Below, one piece after another: positions 25,617 to 34,401 of a stretch of DNA of 64,000 nt. Each line of letters begins with the position of its first letter. Position 1 is the stretch's first letter. Made by a program: the position numbers and the translations under genes. This stretch comes from JANNVK01 sp031430435. GTDB lineage: Bacteria > Acidobacteriota > Blastocatellia > Pyrinomonadales > Pyrinomonadaceae. The notes below the pieces were generated by a model that searched no databases, had not been told where the DNA came from, and worked only from the letters and a program-made list of their open reading frames with translations. The stretch lies in NCBI GenBank assembly GCA_031430435.1, contig JANPBM010000037.1:23794-87793 (forward strand). Reading direction: 5' to 3'.

Positions 25617-27111
25617 ATTTTACTCTCTTCTTTGCTTTTTTAATCATTTCTTCAACTTTTTGGCGGGTAATAACCTTTCCTTCTTTATCGGATTCCAACG
25701 ATTTTTGCCACGAATCGATCGCCAACGATAAATCTTTCAGTTCAAAGTACATATTGCCTAATCTGAGGTACGCAAGCGCAGATTTTTGATCGACTTTAAT
25801 CGCCTCCCGATAACTGTCAATCGCCCGAATATTTTGTTTCATCTCAACAAAACAATCACCTATGGCAACATATATTTCAGGCAACGGTTTTTCGGCGGCT
25901 AATTCTTGATACAGGTTAATCGCCTCGGTGTAACTTTCGTATAATTTCAAACTGTTTGCCAAATTTAGCGAAGATTCAAAAGTTTTGTACTTATATTTAT
26001 AGGCGCTCAGATAATAACCCAAGGCTTCTTTGCCGCGTCCGCTTGCCTTCAAAGCATCGCCGAGTCGGCTGTAAACAACTCCGAATTTCGGATCGATTTT
26101 AATCGAAGACAGAAAACTGTCGATTGCCCGTCTGTAATCTTTGGCGGCGAGATATGCAAGACCGACTCCGTAATAAGGCATCGGCGTGGTTTCTCGCAGT
26201 TTCTCTTTCATAAAAACAGAGATTGAGACAGAACCTTCAAATGAATTTATGGCTTGGACAAAATTCCCTTGCAAAAGATTGATTTGACCTTCGGCAAACT
26301 TATTCAGCAAATTAACCTTTTCTTTTGAATAATTCGGAAGACTTTCGTTTTTCAATGTTTGTTGATAAACATAATTCCAATCATTCAAAGTTACTTTGTC
26401 GGTTGATGTCGGATCGTAGAATCTGACGAGAACATTGAGAATATTTTGCGAAATAATGCTCAAACCCACCGATTTACCGGTTGATTTGTCTTCGGGCGAA
26501 CCGAAACTGTCGCTTTGGTTGTTCGGCTCTTCGGGTTTTTCAACCTTGGCGGGCTGAGTTTGAACAACTTCGGCGACCTCAACTTTTTGGGCAACTTCTT
26601 CACTGAAATCTTTAATATACGGCGACAAATCGATAACATCTTGATCTGCGCTGACAGTTAATTCCAATAAATCTGTAATAGCTTGACCGTTTCTTTTAAC
26701 ATAAATCAAATGTTTTCCCGCAGTCAACGGAATTTCGATTTGAGCGTCTTTATTAACGTAAAAACCTTTTTTATCGATTTCAATCTCTAAGCCGGCTTCA
26801 GGCGTGGTAAAAGAAACTTTGATAAATTTGCCGCGTTGCGGTTTTGTCGCCACAGCTTTAACTTTTTTCGGCTTAGGCTGAGTATCAATTTTTTTCGGCG
26901 GCGGCGGTTCAACCTTTTTGACAACCACAGGCGGTTTTACCGTCGGTTTTACGATTTTGACGGCAGGTTTAACCGTCGGTTTTGAAACTGCCGGTTCTTT
27001 AAGTTTGTCCAGTGAATCTTTTGGCTTGTTAGGTTGCGAAAACGCCGCTGTTTGCACCAACAAAAGTGTCGCCAAAAATGTAAACAGTGTTCCTATTTTA
27101 AAATCTTTCAT
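25603..27111 (-). CDS. Exported TPR protein with PEGA-like domain
   Basis: A 502-residue protein with a signal peptide (MKDFKIGTLFTFLATLLLVQTAAFSQ). A Pro/Lys/Val-rich linker of about 65 residues follows, then a PEGA-like beta domain near 95-170 (VSFTTPEAGLEIEIDKKGF, IPLTAGKHLIYVKRNG). A region near 220-310 follows with no clear motif, then about five TPR units in 310-490 (repeated A-x-x-x-Y-R-R-A-I-D-S and L-G-x-A-x-x patterns). It is likely periplasmic or surface-exposed and mediates protein contacts. It lies 30 bp after the FGE-fold gene and overlaps the fliK-like gene, so it belongs to the secretion operon. The exact role is unknown; an outer-ring or pilotin-like function is speculative. 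Confidence 0.78.
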   Translation of the reverse strand: MKDFKIGTLFTFLATLLLVQTAAFSQPNKPKDSLDKLKEPAVSKPTVKPAVKIVKPTVKPPVVVKKVEPPPPKKIDTQPKPKKVKAVATKPQRGKFIKVSFTTPEAGLEIEIDKKGFYVNKDAQIEIPLTAGKHLIYVKRNGQAITDLLELTVSADQDVIDLSPYIKDFSEEVAQKVEVAEVVQTQPAKVEKPEEPNNQSDSFGSPEDKSTGKSVGLSIISQNILNVLVRFYDPTSTDKVTLNDWNYVYQQTLKNESLPNYSKEKVNLLNKFAEGQINLLQGNFVQAINSFEGSVSISVFMKEKLRETTPMPYYGVGLAYLAAKDYRRAIDSFLSSIKIDPKFGVVYSRLGDALKASGRGKEALGYYLSAYKYKYKTFESSLNLANSLKLYESYTEAINLYQELAAEKPLPEIYVAIGDCFVEMKQNIRAIDSYREAIKVDQKSALAYLRLGNMYFELKDLSLAIDSWQKSLESDKEGKVITRQKVEEMIKKAKKRVKYENR

Positions 27112-27141
27112 TGTAAATCTCCAATCTTGAAAACAATCCGC

Positions 27142-28194
27142 TTAAACGCCGGATTTGACCACCACATATCTGAACCCGACAATTTTATCCTTGAAATTTT
27201 CCGGCACCGCATGCGACTCGCTGGTCGTTAAGGTTGCCGCTTCGTCGCCCGCCGAACCGCCTTTCACAAGTCGCTGTAATTGACCTTTGTCATACATCGG
27301 CTTACCTTTTGTATTAAGTTCTATTTCCGATGTCCACTCCCACACATTGCCCGACATGTCATACGCCCCGAACGTTGATTTATTTTTCTCGAAACTCTTT
27401 ACGCTGCCAACTTTTCCTTTGGTTGTAACGGCTTTTTTATCCCACTCGTTTCCCCACGGATAGCGATAATTTTCATCCCCCTTGGCGGCTCGTTCCCATT
27501 CAATTTCGGTCGGCAACCTGACTTCGGCGCCTATCTTTTTTGAAAGCCATTCGCAATAAGCCGTAACGTCGGCAAAAGAGATGTTGGTTACGGGAAAAGT
27601 TTCAGAACCGGTCGGGAACTTTTGTTTGTTCCAATCAGCCGGGGCTTTGCGTTTTGTTTCAATCACAAATTCCGCATATTGCCCGTTTGTAACTTCAGTT
27701 TCGGCAATATAAAAATCATCGACGAACTTTCGTTGCAGCGGTTTTTCGGTTTTTTCGCCACCCGTTGTCGTTTCACCGCCTTTGACAAAAACTACCCCTT
27801 TTATTATCGGTGTTTCAGGTACCGAAGTTTCCTCTTTTTTTTCGACTTCGGCGATTTCCGGAGTCGGATTCGGTGTGGTTACAGTTTCAGGCACAGCCGG
27901 CAAAGTCGATTCGACGACCGGCAACACAGCCTGTTCGGGTTGCTTTTCAGGTTCGGCTTTTTTTTCTTCGGTTTTAGAAGCTGAAAATACGCCTGAGACT
28001 CGAGTTACCAATTTTTCTCGATTTTCGGAACCTTTGGCTTTTACGCCGGTAAAATACCAAGCCCCGTAACCGCCCGAAACGGCAATAACCGCACAAACGA
28101 TTCCTGCCAAGATAACCGGAAAAAACCGAGATTGTTTTTTCACATTGTTTTTAGTTTGTGATTTAGAGTTCTTTTTCTTTGAAACATTCGCCAT
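27142..28194 (-). CDS. Membrane-anchored FGE/SUMF1-fold protein
   Basis: A 350-residue protein with one N-terminal membrane helix (about 24-48, FFPVILAGIVCAVIAVSGG). A disordered Pro/Glu/Thr/Val-rich linker to about 130 follows, then an FGE-sulfatase (SUMF1) domain with the fold landmarks FYIAETEVTNGQYAEF, VTNISFADVTAYCEWLSK, RLPTEIEWERAAKG, YPWGNEWD, GAYDMSGNVWEWTSE and IVGFRYV. Formylglycine-generating enzymes use a Cys pair in the C-terminal strand region; here that region (LVKGGSAGDEAATLTTSESHAVPEN) has no Cys, so oxidation of sulfatases is unlikely and a ligand-binding or structural role is likely. It is the first gene of the secretion operon, 322 bp from the divergent DUF1521 gene. Confidence 0.82.
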   Translation of the reverse strand: MANVSKKKNSKSQTKNNVKKQSRFFPVILAGIVCAVIAVSGGYGAWYFTGVKAKGSENREKLVTRVSGVFSASKTEEKKAEPEKQPEQAVLPVVESTLPAVPETVTTPNPTPEIAEVEKKEETSVPETPIIKGVVFVKGGETTTGGEKTEKPLQRKFVDDFYIAETEVTNGQYAEFVIETKRKAPADWNKQKFPTGSETFPVTNISFADVTAYCEWLSKKIGAEVRLPTEIEWERAAKGDENYRYPWGNEWDKKAVTTKGKVGSVKSFEKNKSTFGAYDMSGNVWEWTSEIELNTKGKPMYDKGQLQRLVKGGSAGDEAATLTTSESHAVPENFKDKIVGFRYVVVKSGV

Positions 28195-28516
28195 TATATT
28201 TACCCCACGCTTTGTCTCTCAGCCGCTTATTTTTAAACCTTAATATGTTTGAACTATTATAACTTGCCGGCTCAAACCAAGCAATAAGTTTTTTGAAAAA
28301 CATTCTATTTTTTTGTTTACAATCTGTTTTTAATATGTAAAGTTATAGAATCTGTTGCTTCACCGGACGGTGCGGGTTTAGATTTTATGAACTTTTTACA
28401 TATATTTTACAAAAAGTTTCAATTTGCGGTAAAATTTAGGAAACTTTTTTTCAAAATGACCGATAACCTAGACAGACCACAATTTCAGCCAATTAAAAAA
28501 GGAGAATTGCAATAAA
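28195..28516. promoter_or_regulatory. Divergent promoter region of the secretion locus
   Basis: This 322-bp AT-rich gap separates the minus-strand secretion operon from the plus-strand DUF1521 gene. An inverted repeat AACTTTTT (28390-28397) and AAAAAGTT (28411-28418) could be an operator; no sigma-70 consensus pair stands out. The DUF1521 gene has a strong ribosome site, AAAAGGAG ending at 28504, 12 bases before its ATG. No RNA gene is seen. Confidence 0.4.
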
Positions 28517-29572
28517 ATGAGCGTAAATAATAGTGTAACCAATAATAATGATTTTTCGTTGAACGACTTTGCATTGCCAAACAGTCAGTTTCAATTACCA
28601 AGAGTAGGTTTAGCTCAAGAACTCGACCAAATCTCTCAACTGCTTGAGAGATTAGCGCAAAGATTTGAGCAACTTAGCGGCGGCGGACAAGGTTTATGGG
28701 GCGGCAGCGGCGGATGCGGTTGTCCAAGCAAGCCTGCGCCGATTGAACCGCCGAATCCTTGTGAATGTCATCAACCGAGCAACACATTGAAAACCGAAGG
28801 TAATGTCGTAACCACCGCCGGCGGATACAAAATTGAACAACAAGGACAATTTGACTGGAAAATTACGGGACCGGACGGCAAGAAAACCGAAATTTGGGGC
28901 GACCCGCACGTTCGCGAAGGCGATGGCGGAGCCTGGGACTTTAAAAAGAATTCAATCTTCAAACTTCCCGACGGAACACAAATCAAAGTTAATACCGTTC
29001 CTTACGGTAATGGTATGACTGTGACCGGAAGTTTGGACATAACCAACGGAAACGACCACATTCACGTTGCAGACATTGACAAAGGAATTGGTAAAATCGG
29101 TCAAAACCAAAGCGACGGAATTATCCAAAACTACGGCAACGACATTTCAGGACTCGACAAATTCATTATGGGTAACGAGTCGGATGACTGGTCATTGGGC
29201 GGAAAAGAAATTATCGGCAGTAATAACGGCGGTGATTCGTTTAATTTCGGAAAAGATTTGGCTCCGGGCAAAAATACGCAAATCAACTATGACAATTCGG
29301 CGAGAATGCTTCAAGATTTGATGCGTCAACTTGTCGGCGGCAGTTGGGGCGGAAATCAGCAAGGTAACGAAAACAGATTTCACCCGTATCAAAAACCGGC
29401 AGACCGCACCGATTCGACTCAAGATTTCAACGCGATTGATAATCGCAAAGAAATTATGGGCGGAATCAGAAAAGGAATTCGCAACTTAAATAAGGCAATC
29501 GACAGATTATCGAAACTTGCGGAACTTTCAACCCGTATGCAAGGTTTCCGAAATCGCGGGTTTTATGCTTAA
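28517..29572 (+). CDS. DUF1521 (MIIA-like) protein, candidate type III substrate
   Basis: A 351-residue protein without a Sec signal. Residues 1-60 are hydrophilic and include a predicted coiled coil (residues 33-55). Then comes a Gly/Cys/Pro-rich linker, then the DUF1521 domain, about 95-260. It contains the motif GDPH at 128-131 followed by an acidic EGDGGAWDF stretch. In the rhizobial type III effector NopE, the same motif is cut between D and P when calcium or similar metal binds (metal-ion-inducible autocleavage). After the domain a second helical region (315-345) resembles amphipathic secretion-partner helices. It is divergent from the type III operon and 8 bp upstream of a SycD-like gene. 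Being secreted and autocleaving is inference from family, motif and place. Confidence 0.82.
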   Translation: MSVNNSVTNNNDFSLNDFALPNSQFQLPRVGLAQELDQISQLLERLAQRFEQLSGGGQGLWGGSGGCGCPSKPAPIEPPNPCECHQPSNTLKTEGNVVTTAGGYKIEQQGQFDWKITGPDGKKTEIWGDPHVREGDGGAWDFKKNSIFKLPDGTQIKVNTVPYGNGMTVTGSLDITNGNDHIHVADIDKGIGKIGQNQSDGIIQNYGNDISGLDKFIMGNESDDWSLGGKEIIGSNNGGDSFNFGKDLAPGKNTQINYDNSARMLQDLMRQLVGGSWGGNQQGNENRFHPYQKPADRTDSTQDFNAIDNRKEIMGGIRKGIRNLNKAIDRLSKLAELSTRMQGFRNRGFYA

Positions 29573-29580
29573 ATACTTCA

Positions 29581-30075
29581 ATGGCTAACGAAACAGAAGA
29601 AAATTTTTCCGAACGTGATTATCAACTGGCAACAGGTCAAATAAATTTGGCTGAATATGTCGGTATCGACAAAAGGCAGTTGTATGTGATTGCCAAGCAA
29701 GGTTATCAACTTTTGGAAAGAGGGAAAATTGAAGAAGCCAAAGAAATTTATCAAGGATTAGTCGCAGCCGATCCAAGTGACAGTGTTTTTCACTGTCATC
29801 TTGGATCGATTTTAGTTCGACTCGGTAATACCGACGAAGCCTTTGATGAGTTTAACTTGTCTTTGAATTATAATATCGCCAACGTTGATGCTTTTGTCGG
29901 ACGCGGTGAGATATTTCTTTCGCGCGGGCAGGTACAAGAAGCAATCGATGATTTTCGCAAAGCAATCGAACTTGATTCGGATTCGAAACGCGGTTCGACA
30001 ATTCGTGCCAGAGGAATTCTTTTGGCATTGAAAGATGCGATTGAAAAACAAAACAATTCACAGGCTGCGAGTTAA
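29581..30075 (+). CDS. TPR protein, SycD/LcrH-like secretion chaperone candidate
   Basis: A 164-residue protein with no signal. After about 40 residues come three TPR units (about 41-75, 75-108, 108-145) with the usual AKEIYQGLVAADPSD, AFDEFNLSLNYN and AIDDFRKAIELD spacing. Size and three-TPR layout equal class II type III chaperones (SycD/LcrH), which bind translocator or effector proteins before export. It begins 8 bp after the DUF1521 gene, so a chaperone-substrate pair is the simplest reading. A plain TPR adaptor is the alternative. A bidirectional terminator follows. Confidence 0.7.
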   Translation: MANETEENFSERDYQLATGQINLAEYVGIDKRQLYVIAKQGYQLLERGKIEEAKEIYQGLVAADPSDSVFHCHLGSILVRLGNTDEAFDEFNLSLNYNIANVDAFVGRGEIFLSRGQVQEAIDDFRKAIELDSDSKRGSTIRARGILLALKDAIEKQNNSQAAS

Positions 30076-30094
30076 AATTCATTTTTTAATAAAC

Positions 30095-30129
30095 AAAAAA
30101 AGGTTGGACAAATTGTTCAACCTTTTTTT
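30095..30129. terminator. Bidirectional terminator
   Basis: Seven A, stem GGTTGgACA (30102-30110) with TGTtCAACC (30114-30123), then seven T. It closes the chaperone gene and the convergent HEAT-repeat gene. Confidence 0.88.
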
Positions 30130-30211
30130 GGCGCAAAATCTTGCGTTGTCAACCGAAATCATACGCACTAAAATTCCGAAATATAACCTGTAAGCAGTTT
30201 CTGCTTTCGGA

Positions 30212-33200
30212 TTACTTCAAAGGTTCTTTCGGCAACGGAATTCGCAACAACTGTCCTCGGTAAACAAAATATATTTTCGCTTCGTTCTCGGCGACAAACA
30301 TTTCTACACCGGTAAATTTGATTTCGGGCATTTTAATTATCGGCTTAAATTTCAACAACTTAGAATCGTAACGACCGAACTCCGTAAAATTATCGGCACT
30401 GATTACCGCCCAAAATTCGTTTGGATTCGCCGTTGGTTGCAACGACCGAAAGGTTTGCTGAACCAAGGGTTTCACCTCGCCTTTTACCGGAGCAAAAATA
30501 CCGGTTTCAACCTCCAATAAAAAGTAATCTCCGTCTTTTTCGACTTCATCGCTTTCCGGTCCGTCGTCTTCGCTTTTATAATTGTAGCCGGAAAAAACAA
30601 GCATTTTATTGATTGCAGGAATAAATACTTCGGCATTGGATGTCGGAACTTCAGTCGGAACTTTCAGGATCAACTCTTTATTCGTCAGTAAATTTATGCG
30701 CACAAGTATTTGTTCGTACTCAATCACTTTGGTCGCCACAACCCAGTTTCCGCTTGGCGTAACAACCGGATTGTAATAAACTCCCGATTTTATTTTGGTT
30801 GTTTGTCCGCGAGAAATTTTATACAACGCGGTGCCGTCTGTCCGAATTTCAAGATTCGCGGTGCGAGCTTTCCACTGTCCTTCCTGTCCGTCGAAATTGT
30901 CTTTTTTCGGCATAAACTCAACCTCCGAAGGCTGTCCGATGATTGCGCCAAGTTTATTGTTTTCAAATTTATACCAGGAAAATTCTTCGTACTCCTTTTG
31001 TTTGCGACGTTTAACTCTTGACTCCGATTGTTTTTGATAATACTCGTCGGTCGCATCATCGGGAACTTTGTTGTCTTCGTTTTCTTCTTGAATTTCCAAA
31101 TCTTTTTCGATTTGCTTTCGGCGCGTTGAATCTTGCACGAGCAGTTTCACTTCGTCGCCGGTTTTCCAAACTGTTTTGGCTTCCAACTTTTCGTCTTCAA
31201 ACAAAACTTCCAAACCTTCGACATACTTTTCTAACCAATAATGAAGTTTTGCCGCCGGCTTTCGCATATCTTCAAAAATTTGATCGAGTTCCGTAAAGAA
31301 TTTCGTTTTCTGATTGCCGCGCACAAAAACCCGCCGTCCGCCTTGGCGCCCAAGCATTAAAAGTTCGTTTCCCTCGCAATAATCGCAATATGAATTAAAC
31401 GGGGCAAGTTCGTCAACATTATTAAACGACAAGTAGCTCGTCAAATTACCGAGTTCTTCTTTGGATAAAGTTCGTTCGCGGTAACGTGCCTCATCTTCTT
31501 CCCAACTGAACACGGCTTTATCTTTGTACATTCGCACAAAATTTTTGCGGTATGCGTAAATTCCTTTGATTTCCGTATTTTCCTTGACTTCTTTTTGGAG
31601 TTTTGTTTCCGTTTTAATCAGTTCGTCTTGATTACTGAAATAAACGCTTGCCGCATACTCTTGGGCATCATCGCCTGATAAACTCGCAAATAAACCGTTT
31701 AATTGCTCATAACCTTCGCCGAAATTTTCGGTAAAAGTAAACAGTGTTTTAGCGCCGAGAATTTTTGCTTCGTTCGGATAAATCGATAAAATAATTTGTC
31801 GGGATTGCGGAGAATCTTCGCTTTCCAAATATCTTTCTGCCGCAACTGCCAGCATTTTATTCGGACTTTTCAAGTTTTCCGCGACTTTTTGAATCGGCAA
31901 AACTGTCCGCAGTAATTTTGCGCAACCGAGCATCACAGTTTTTGCTTCGAGATTATCGCCGTTCAAAAGCGCGTCATATTCGCCGCTGTCTTCCAACAAA
32001 CACGCTGAAATACCAAGTGCCAACGGACTTCCGCCGCGAATATCGTAAACTTCGCTGTTTTGTTGTTCACGCAGTTGTTTTCGCAAAGTCAAAAGTTTCA
32101 GCACCGAATTGATGTCGATCGAACCGCTTTTCAAATCTTTCAGCATCAATGAATTAACACCTTTACCTCGCCAATTTTTGATGATGTTTCTGATAATTGT
32201 CGCAATCTTCGGTGATTTTACTTCTAAAATTTTGATGCGTTCAATCGTTGAGGTTATCAATTCTTCGCTGACTTCCCTTTCTTCCATCAGTTGATAACCC
32301 AACATCATCGGAATTTCGCTCGGATTAAACTGCCGAATTTCCCCGTAACCCTTATTTGAACCGTAATAAACATCGGGCGGATTGATGGCGGCGGCGGTGC
32401 TGACAACCGTGTTTAATGAAGATCTGGCTCCGTCAGCCACTGCGTTGGCGGGCAGATTTGCGTTTGGAACAGAAGCCTTGCTCATTTGTTTGGCGACCAA
32501 TTCAATTGCCTGAATTTGTTCGGGAACAGAAAAACCGTTGCATTCCAAAATCGCCCTGACAACATTCGAGCGTTCATACTCTTCGACTTCGGGCAAAATA
32601 CTCCGCAAAGCCGAAATTGCCCGCATATCTTTTTGCATCAACAAAGCCCAAACCGCCGAACTGCGAAACGGATAATACTCGACTTGCACGGTTTTTCCCC
32701 TTTCAACCGAAGTATTTGAATTTGGCGGACGAACAGCGGGAGCGGAGTTTGCGGCAGTATTTGCGACATCATTGTAAATAACGTCTTCTCGCACAGCTTT
32801 TTCGGTCAACATAAAAATCAAACCCGACACACTTTCGGGAATTAATTTGTAACGAAGTTGTTCGACCAAACGTTGCCGTTCACCGTTGATTTCAGTTGCC
32901 CATTTCGGATTTTCAAGCCATGGCAACAAGGCTTTAATAACTTCGGGATTTCCGTTATTGATTAAAGTACCGAGATTCTTAATCGCCGCGTTACGAATTA
33001 TCGGATTGCCGCTGCCGGCAAGTTCAATCATTTTAGCCTGATATTTTTCGGGCGGCGACATATTTAAAAGCGTGGTCAACCCTGTGTAACTGCTTCCGTT
33101 AACTTTTAAATCATACAAAGTTTCGTCTTCCAACAACGAAAAATACCATTCATCGCGTCCGTTAAAATCACCGACTTTGACAATCGCATCCATCGCTAAA

Positions 33201-33964
33201 TCTCGATTTCCGGGTTTTGCGTTTTTATTTTCGACCGTTTCTTGCAAGGCTTTGCGGTAACGTTCCGCGTCGATTGAATTTCCTTCGTCAGTCGCGTGCT
33301 GATACGCCACCCATCGCGCCAGCGTTTGCGAAACAGGCTGACCGGTGTTGTTCAAAAGTCGTTCGACAATCGGGCGGGCTTTCTCCCAATCAACTTTTGC
33401 CAACGCAATCAAAGATTCTTGGTTGGTTACATATTCCCCCGTGTCTTCGATGGTCTGAGCATTTCCCGCCAGTTCGTCCGAATATGCGCTGCTGTTATAA
33501 TCGAGCCAATTTTTAACTACCTCACGCCAATCTCGCCCGAATTTTCGGTCGGACAATTCACGGTCGTATTGCCGTTTGACAAAATCCGCGTACCTTTGGT
33601 TCGTTGGCAACACGTTCAAGTATTTAATTAAACTTTCGGGATTTTTTTCCAGTTCTTCGAGGATTCGGTCAAGCGTTCTTTCGTTTGGTTTTTTGGTGTA
33701 TGAATTCAGCGAATCGATTTGATTGTTTGCTTCCCAATATGCCAATAAAACATCAAGCGGAGCATCATCCGCCGGAGGCTCTTTATTAAATAATTCGTCT
33801 TTCTTGTAACGTTTGTCGATTAAAGGGTTTGGCGGCGGCGGCGCAGGCAAATCAAGCAGTTTTTGCAACACATTGTCTTGAGCTTCCGATTTCGGCAAAA
33901 AGAAAAATAAACCTAAGAAAGTTAAAAGGAGACACAAACAAATTGCAGACAATAACTTTTTCAT
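30212..33964 (-). CDS. Large exported HEAT-repeat protein
   Basis: Start placed at ATG 33964 with an AGAGG ribosome site eight bases upstream, giving 1250 residues; the frame extends upstream but without support. A signal peptide (MKKLLSAICLCLLLTFLGLFFFLP) leads to a mature protein. Its first 700 residues are all-helical with HEAT-like repeats (for example IIRNAAIKNLGTLINNGNPEVIKALLPWL near 330 and AVWALLMQKDMRAISALRSIL near 465). The last 350 residues are beta-rich with repeated blade-like strands (SGVYYNPVVTPSGNWVVATK, VFIPAINKMLVFSGYNY), suggesting a propeller. No catalytic motif is evident. It stands alone and convergent with the chaperone gene. Periplasmic scaffold or surface binding is likely; I do not recognise a named family. 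Confidence 0.75.
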   Translation of the reverse strand: MKKLLSAICLCLLLTFLGLFFFLPKSEAQDNVLQKLLDLPAPPPPNPLIDKRYKKDELFNKEPPADDAPLDVLLAYWEANNQIDSLNSYTKKPNERTLDRILEELEKNPESLIKYLNVLPTNQRYADFVKRQYDRELSDRKFGRDWREVVKNWLDYNSSAYSDELAGNAQTIEDTGEYVTNQESLIALAKVDWEKARPIVERLLNNTGQPVSQTLARWVAYQHATDEGNSIDAERYRKALQETVENKNAKPGNRDLAMDAIVKVGDFNGRDEWYFSLLEDETLYDLKVNGSSYTGLTTLLNMSPPEKYQAKMIELAGSGNPIIRNAAIKNLGTLINNGNPEVIKALLPWLENPKWATEINGERQRLVEQLRYKLIPESVSGLIFMLTEKAVREDVIYNDVANTAANSAPAVRPPNSNTSVERGKTVQVEYYPFRSSAVWALLMQKDMRAISALRSILPEVEEYERSNVVRAILECNGFSVPEQIQAIELVAKQMSKASVPNANLPANAVADGARSSLNTVVSTAAAINPPDVYYGSNKGYGEIRQFNPSEIPMMLGYQLMEEREVSEELITSTIERIKILEVKSPKIATIIRNIIKNWRGKGVNSLMLKDLKSGSIDINSVLKLLTLRKQLREQQNSEVYDIRGGSPLALGISACLLEDSGEYDALLNGDNLEAKTVMLGCAKLLRTVLPIQKVAENLKSPNKMLAVAAERYLESEDSPQSRQIILSIYPNEAKILGAKTLFTFTENFGEGYEQLNGLFASLSGDDAQEYAASVYFSNQDELIKTETKLQKEVKENTEIKGIYAYRKNFVRMYKDKAVFSWEEDEARYRERTLSKEELGNLTSYLSFNNVDELAPFNSYCDYCEGNELLMLGRQGGRRVFVRGNQKTKFFTELDQIFEDMRKPAAKLHYWLEKYVEGLEVLFEDEKLEAKTVWKTGDEVKLLVQDSTRRKQIEKDLEIQEENEDNKVPDDATDEYYQKQSESRVKRRKQKEYEEFSWYKFENNKLGAIIGQPSEVEFMPKKDNFDGQEGQWKARTANLEIRTDGTALYKISRGQTTKIKSGVYYNPVVTPSGNWVVATKVIEYEQILVRINLLTNKELILKVPTEVPTSNAEVFIPAINKMLVFSGYNYKSEDDGPESDEVEKDGDYFLLEVETGIFAPVKGEVKPLVQQTFRSLQPTANPNEFWAVISADNFTEFGRYDSKLLKFKPIIKMPEIKFTGVEMFVAENEAKIYFVYRGQLLRIPLPKEPLK

Positions 33965-34401
33965 AAATAATAACCTCTGATAACAAGATAAATAGCTTAT
34001 TTTGAACGAAAAATCAAGAGTTACTTGCGTTAAACGACAACTAAAAAAGAAAAAACTTTGAAACCGAATCGATTGACGAACAAAGAGCTTCGGATAACGA
34101 CTTTTGAGTGCTTTCGGAAACACTTCGGAACCGAAAAACGAGTTTAAAATGCAGAACGGGCAAATTAAAAATCTGTTGCCAAAAGTTGTCGGCAAAATTG
34201 ATTATTAACGGCTGGATTCATTTTACTGCGACACGATAACCGGCGGAACAGCCTTTAGTTGAGGCATTACAACCTGAAATTTTAATGATTGACTTTATTT
34301 TGCTCATTCTGCTAGACTTTTATAAAGGTTGTATGTTTTTTCAGCCTTTATAAAAGCTGCAACTCACTTGAAACTCCGCTTCTTACCGCACAATTTCGTA
34401 T
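33965..34401. other. Intergenic with repeat element copy C
   Basis: This 437-bp gap before a divergent gene holds no gene. Near 34255-34270 is the sequence GTTGAGGCATTAC, the end motif of the MITE-like family, preceded by an AACGGCTGGATT block; the other end is not recognisable, so it is a degenerate or solo copy. The remainder is unremarkable AT-rich sequence with short open frames only. Confidence 0.45.

Noticed and set aside
30212..34195. Longer start of the HEAT-repeat protein (1327 codons)
   Set aside because: The extension lacks a ribosome site and a signal peptide begins at the internal ATG with a good site.
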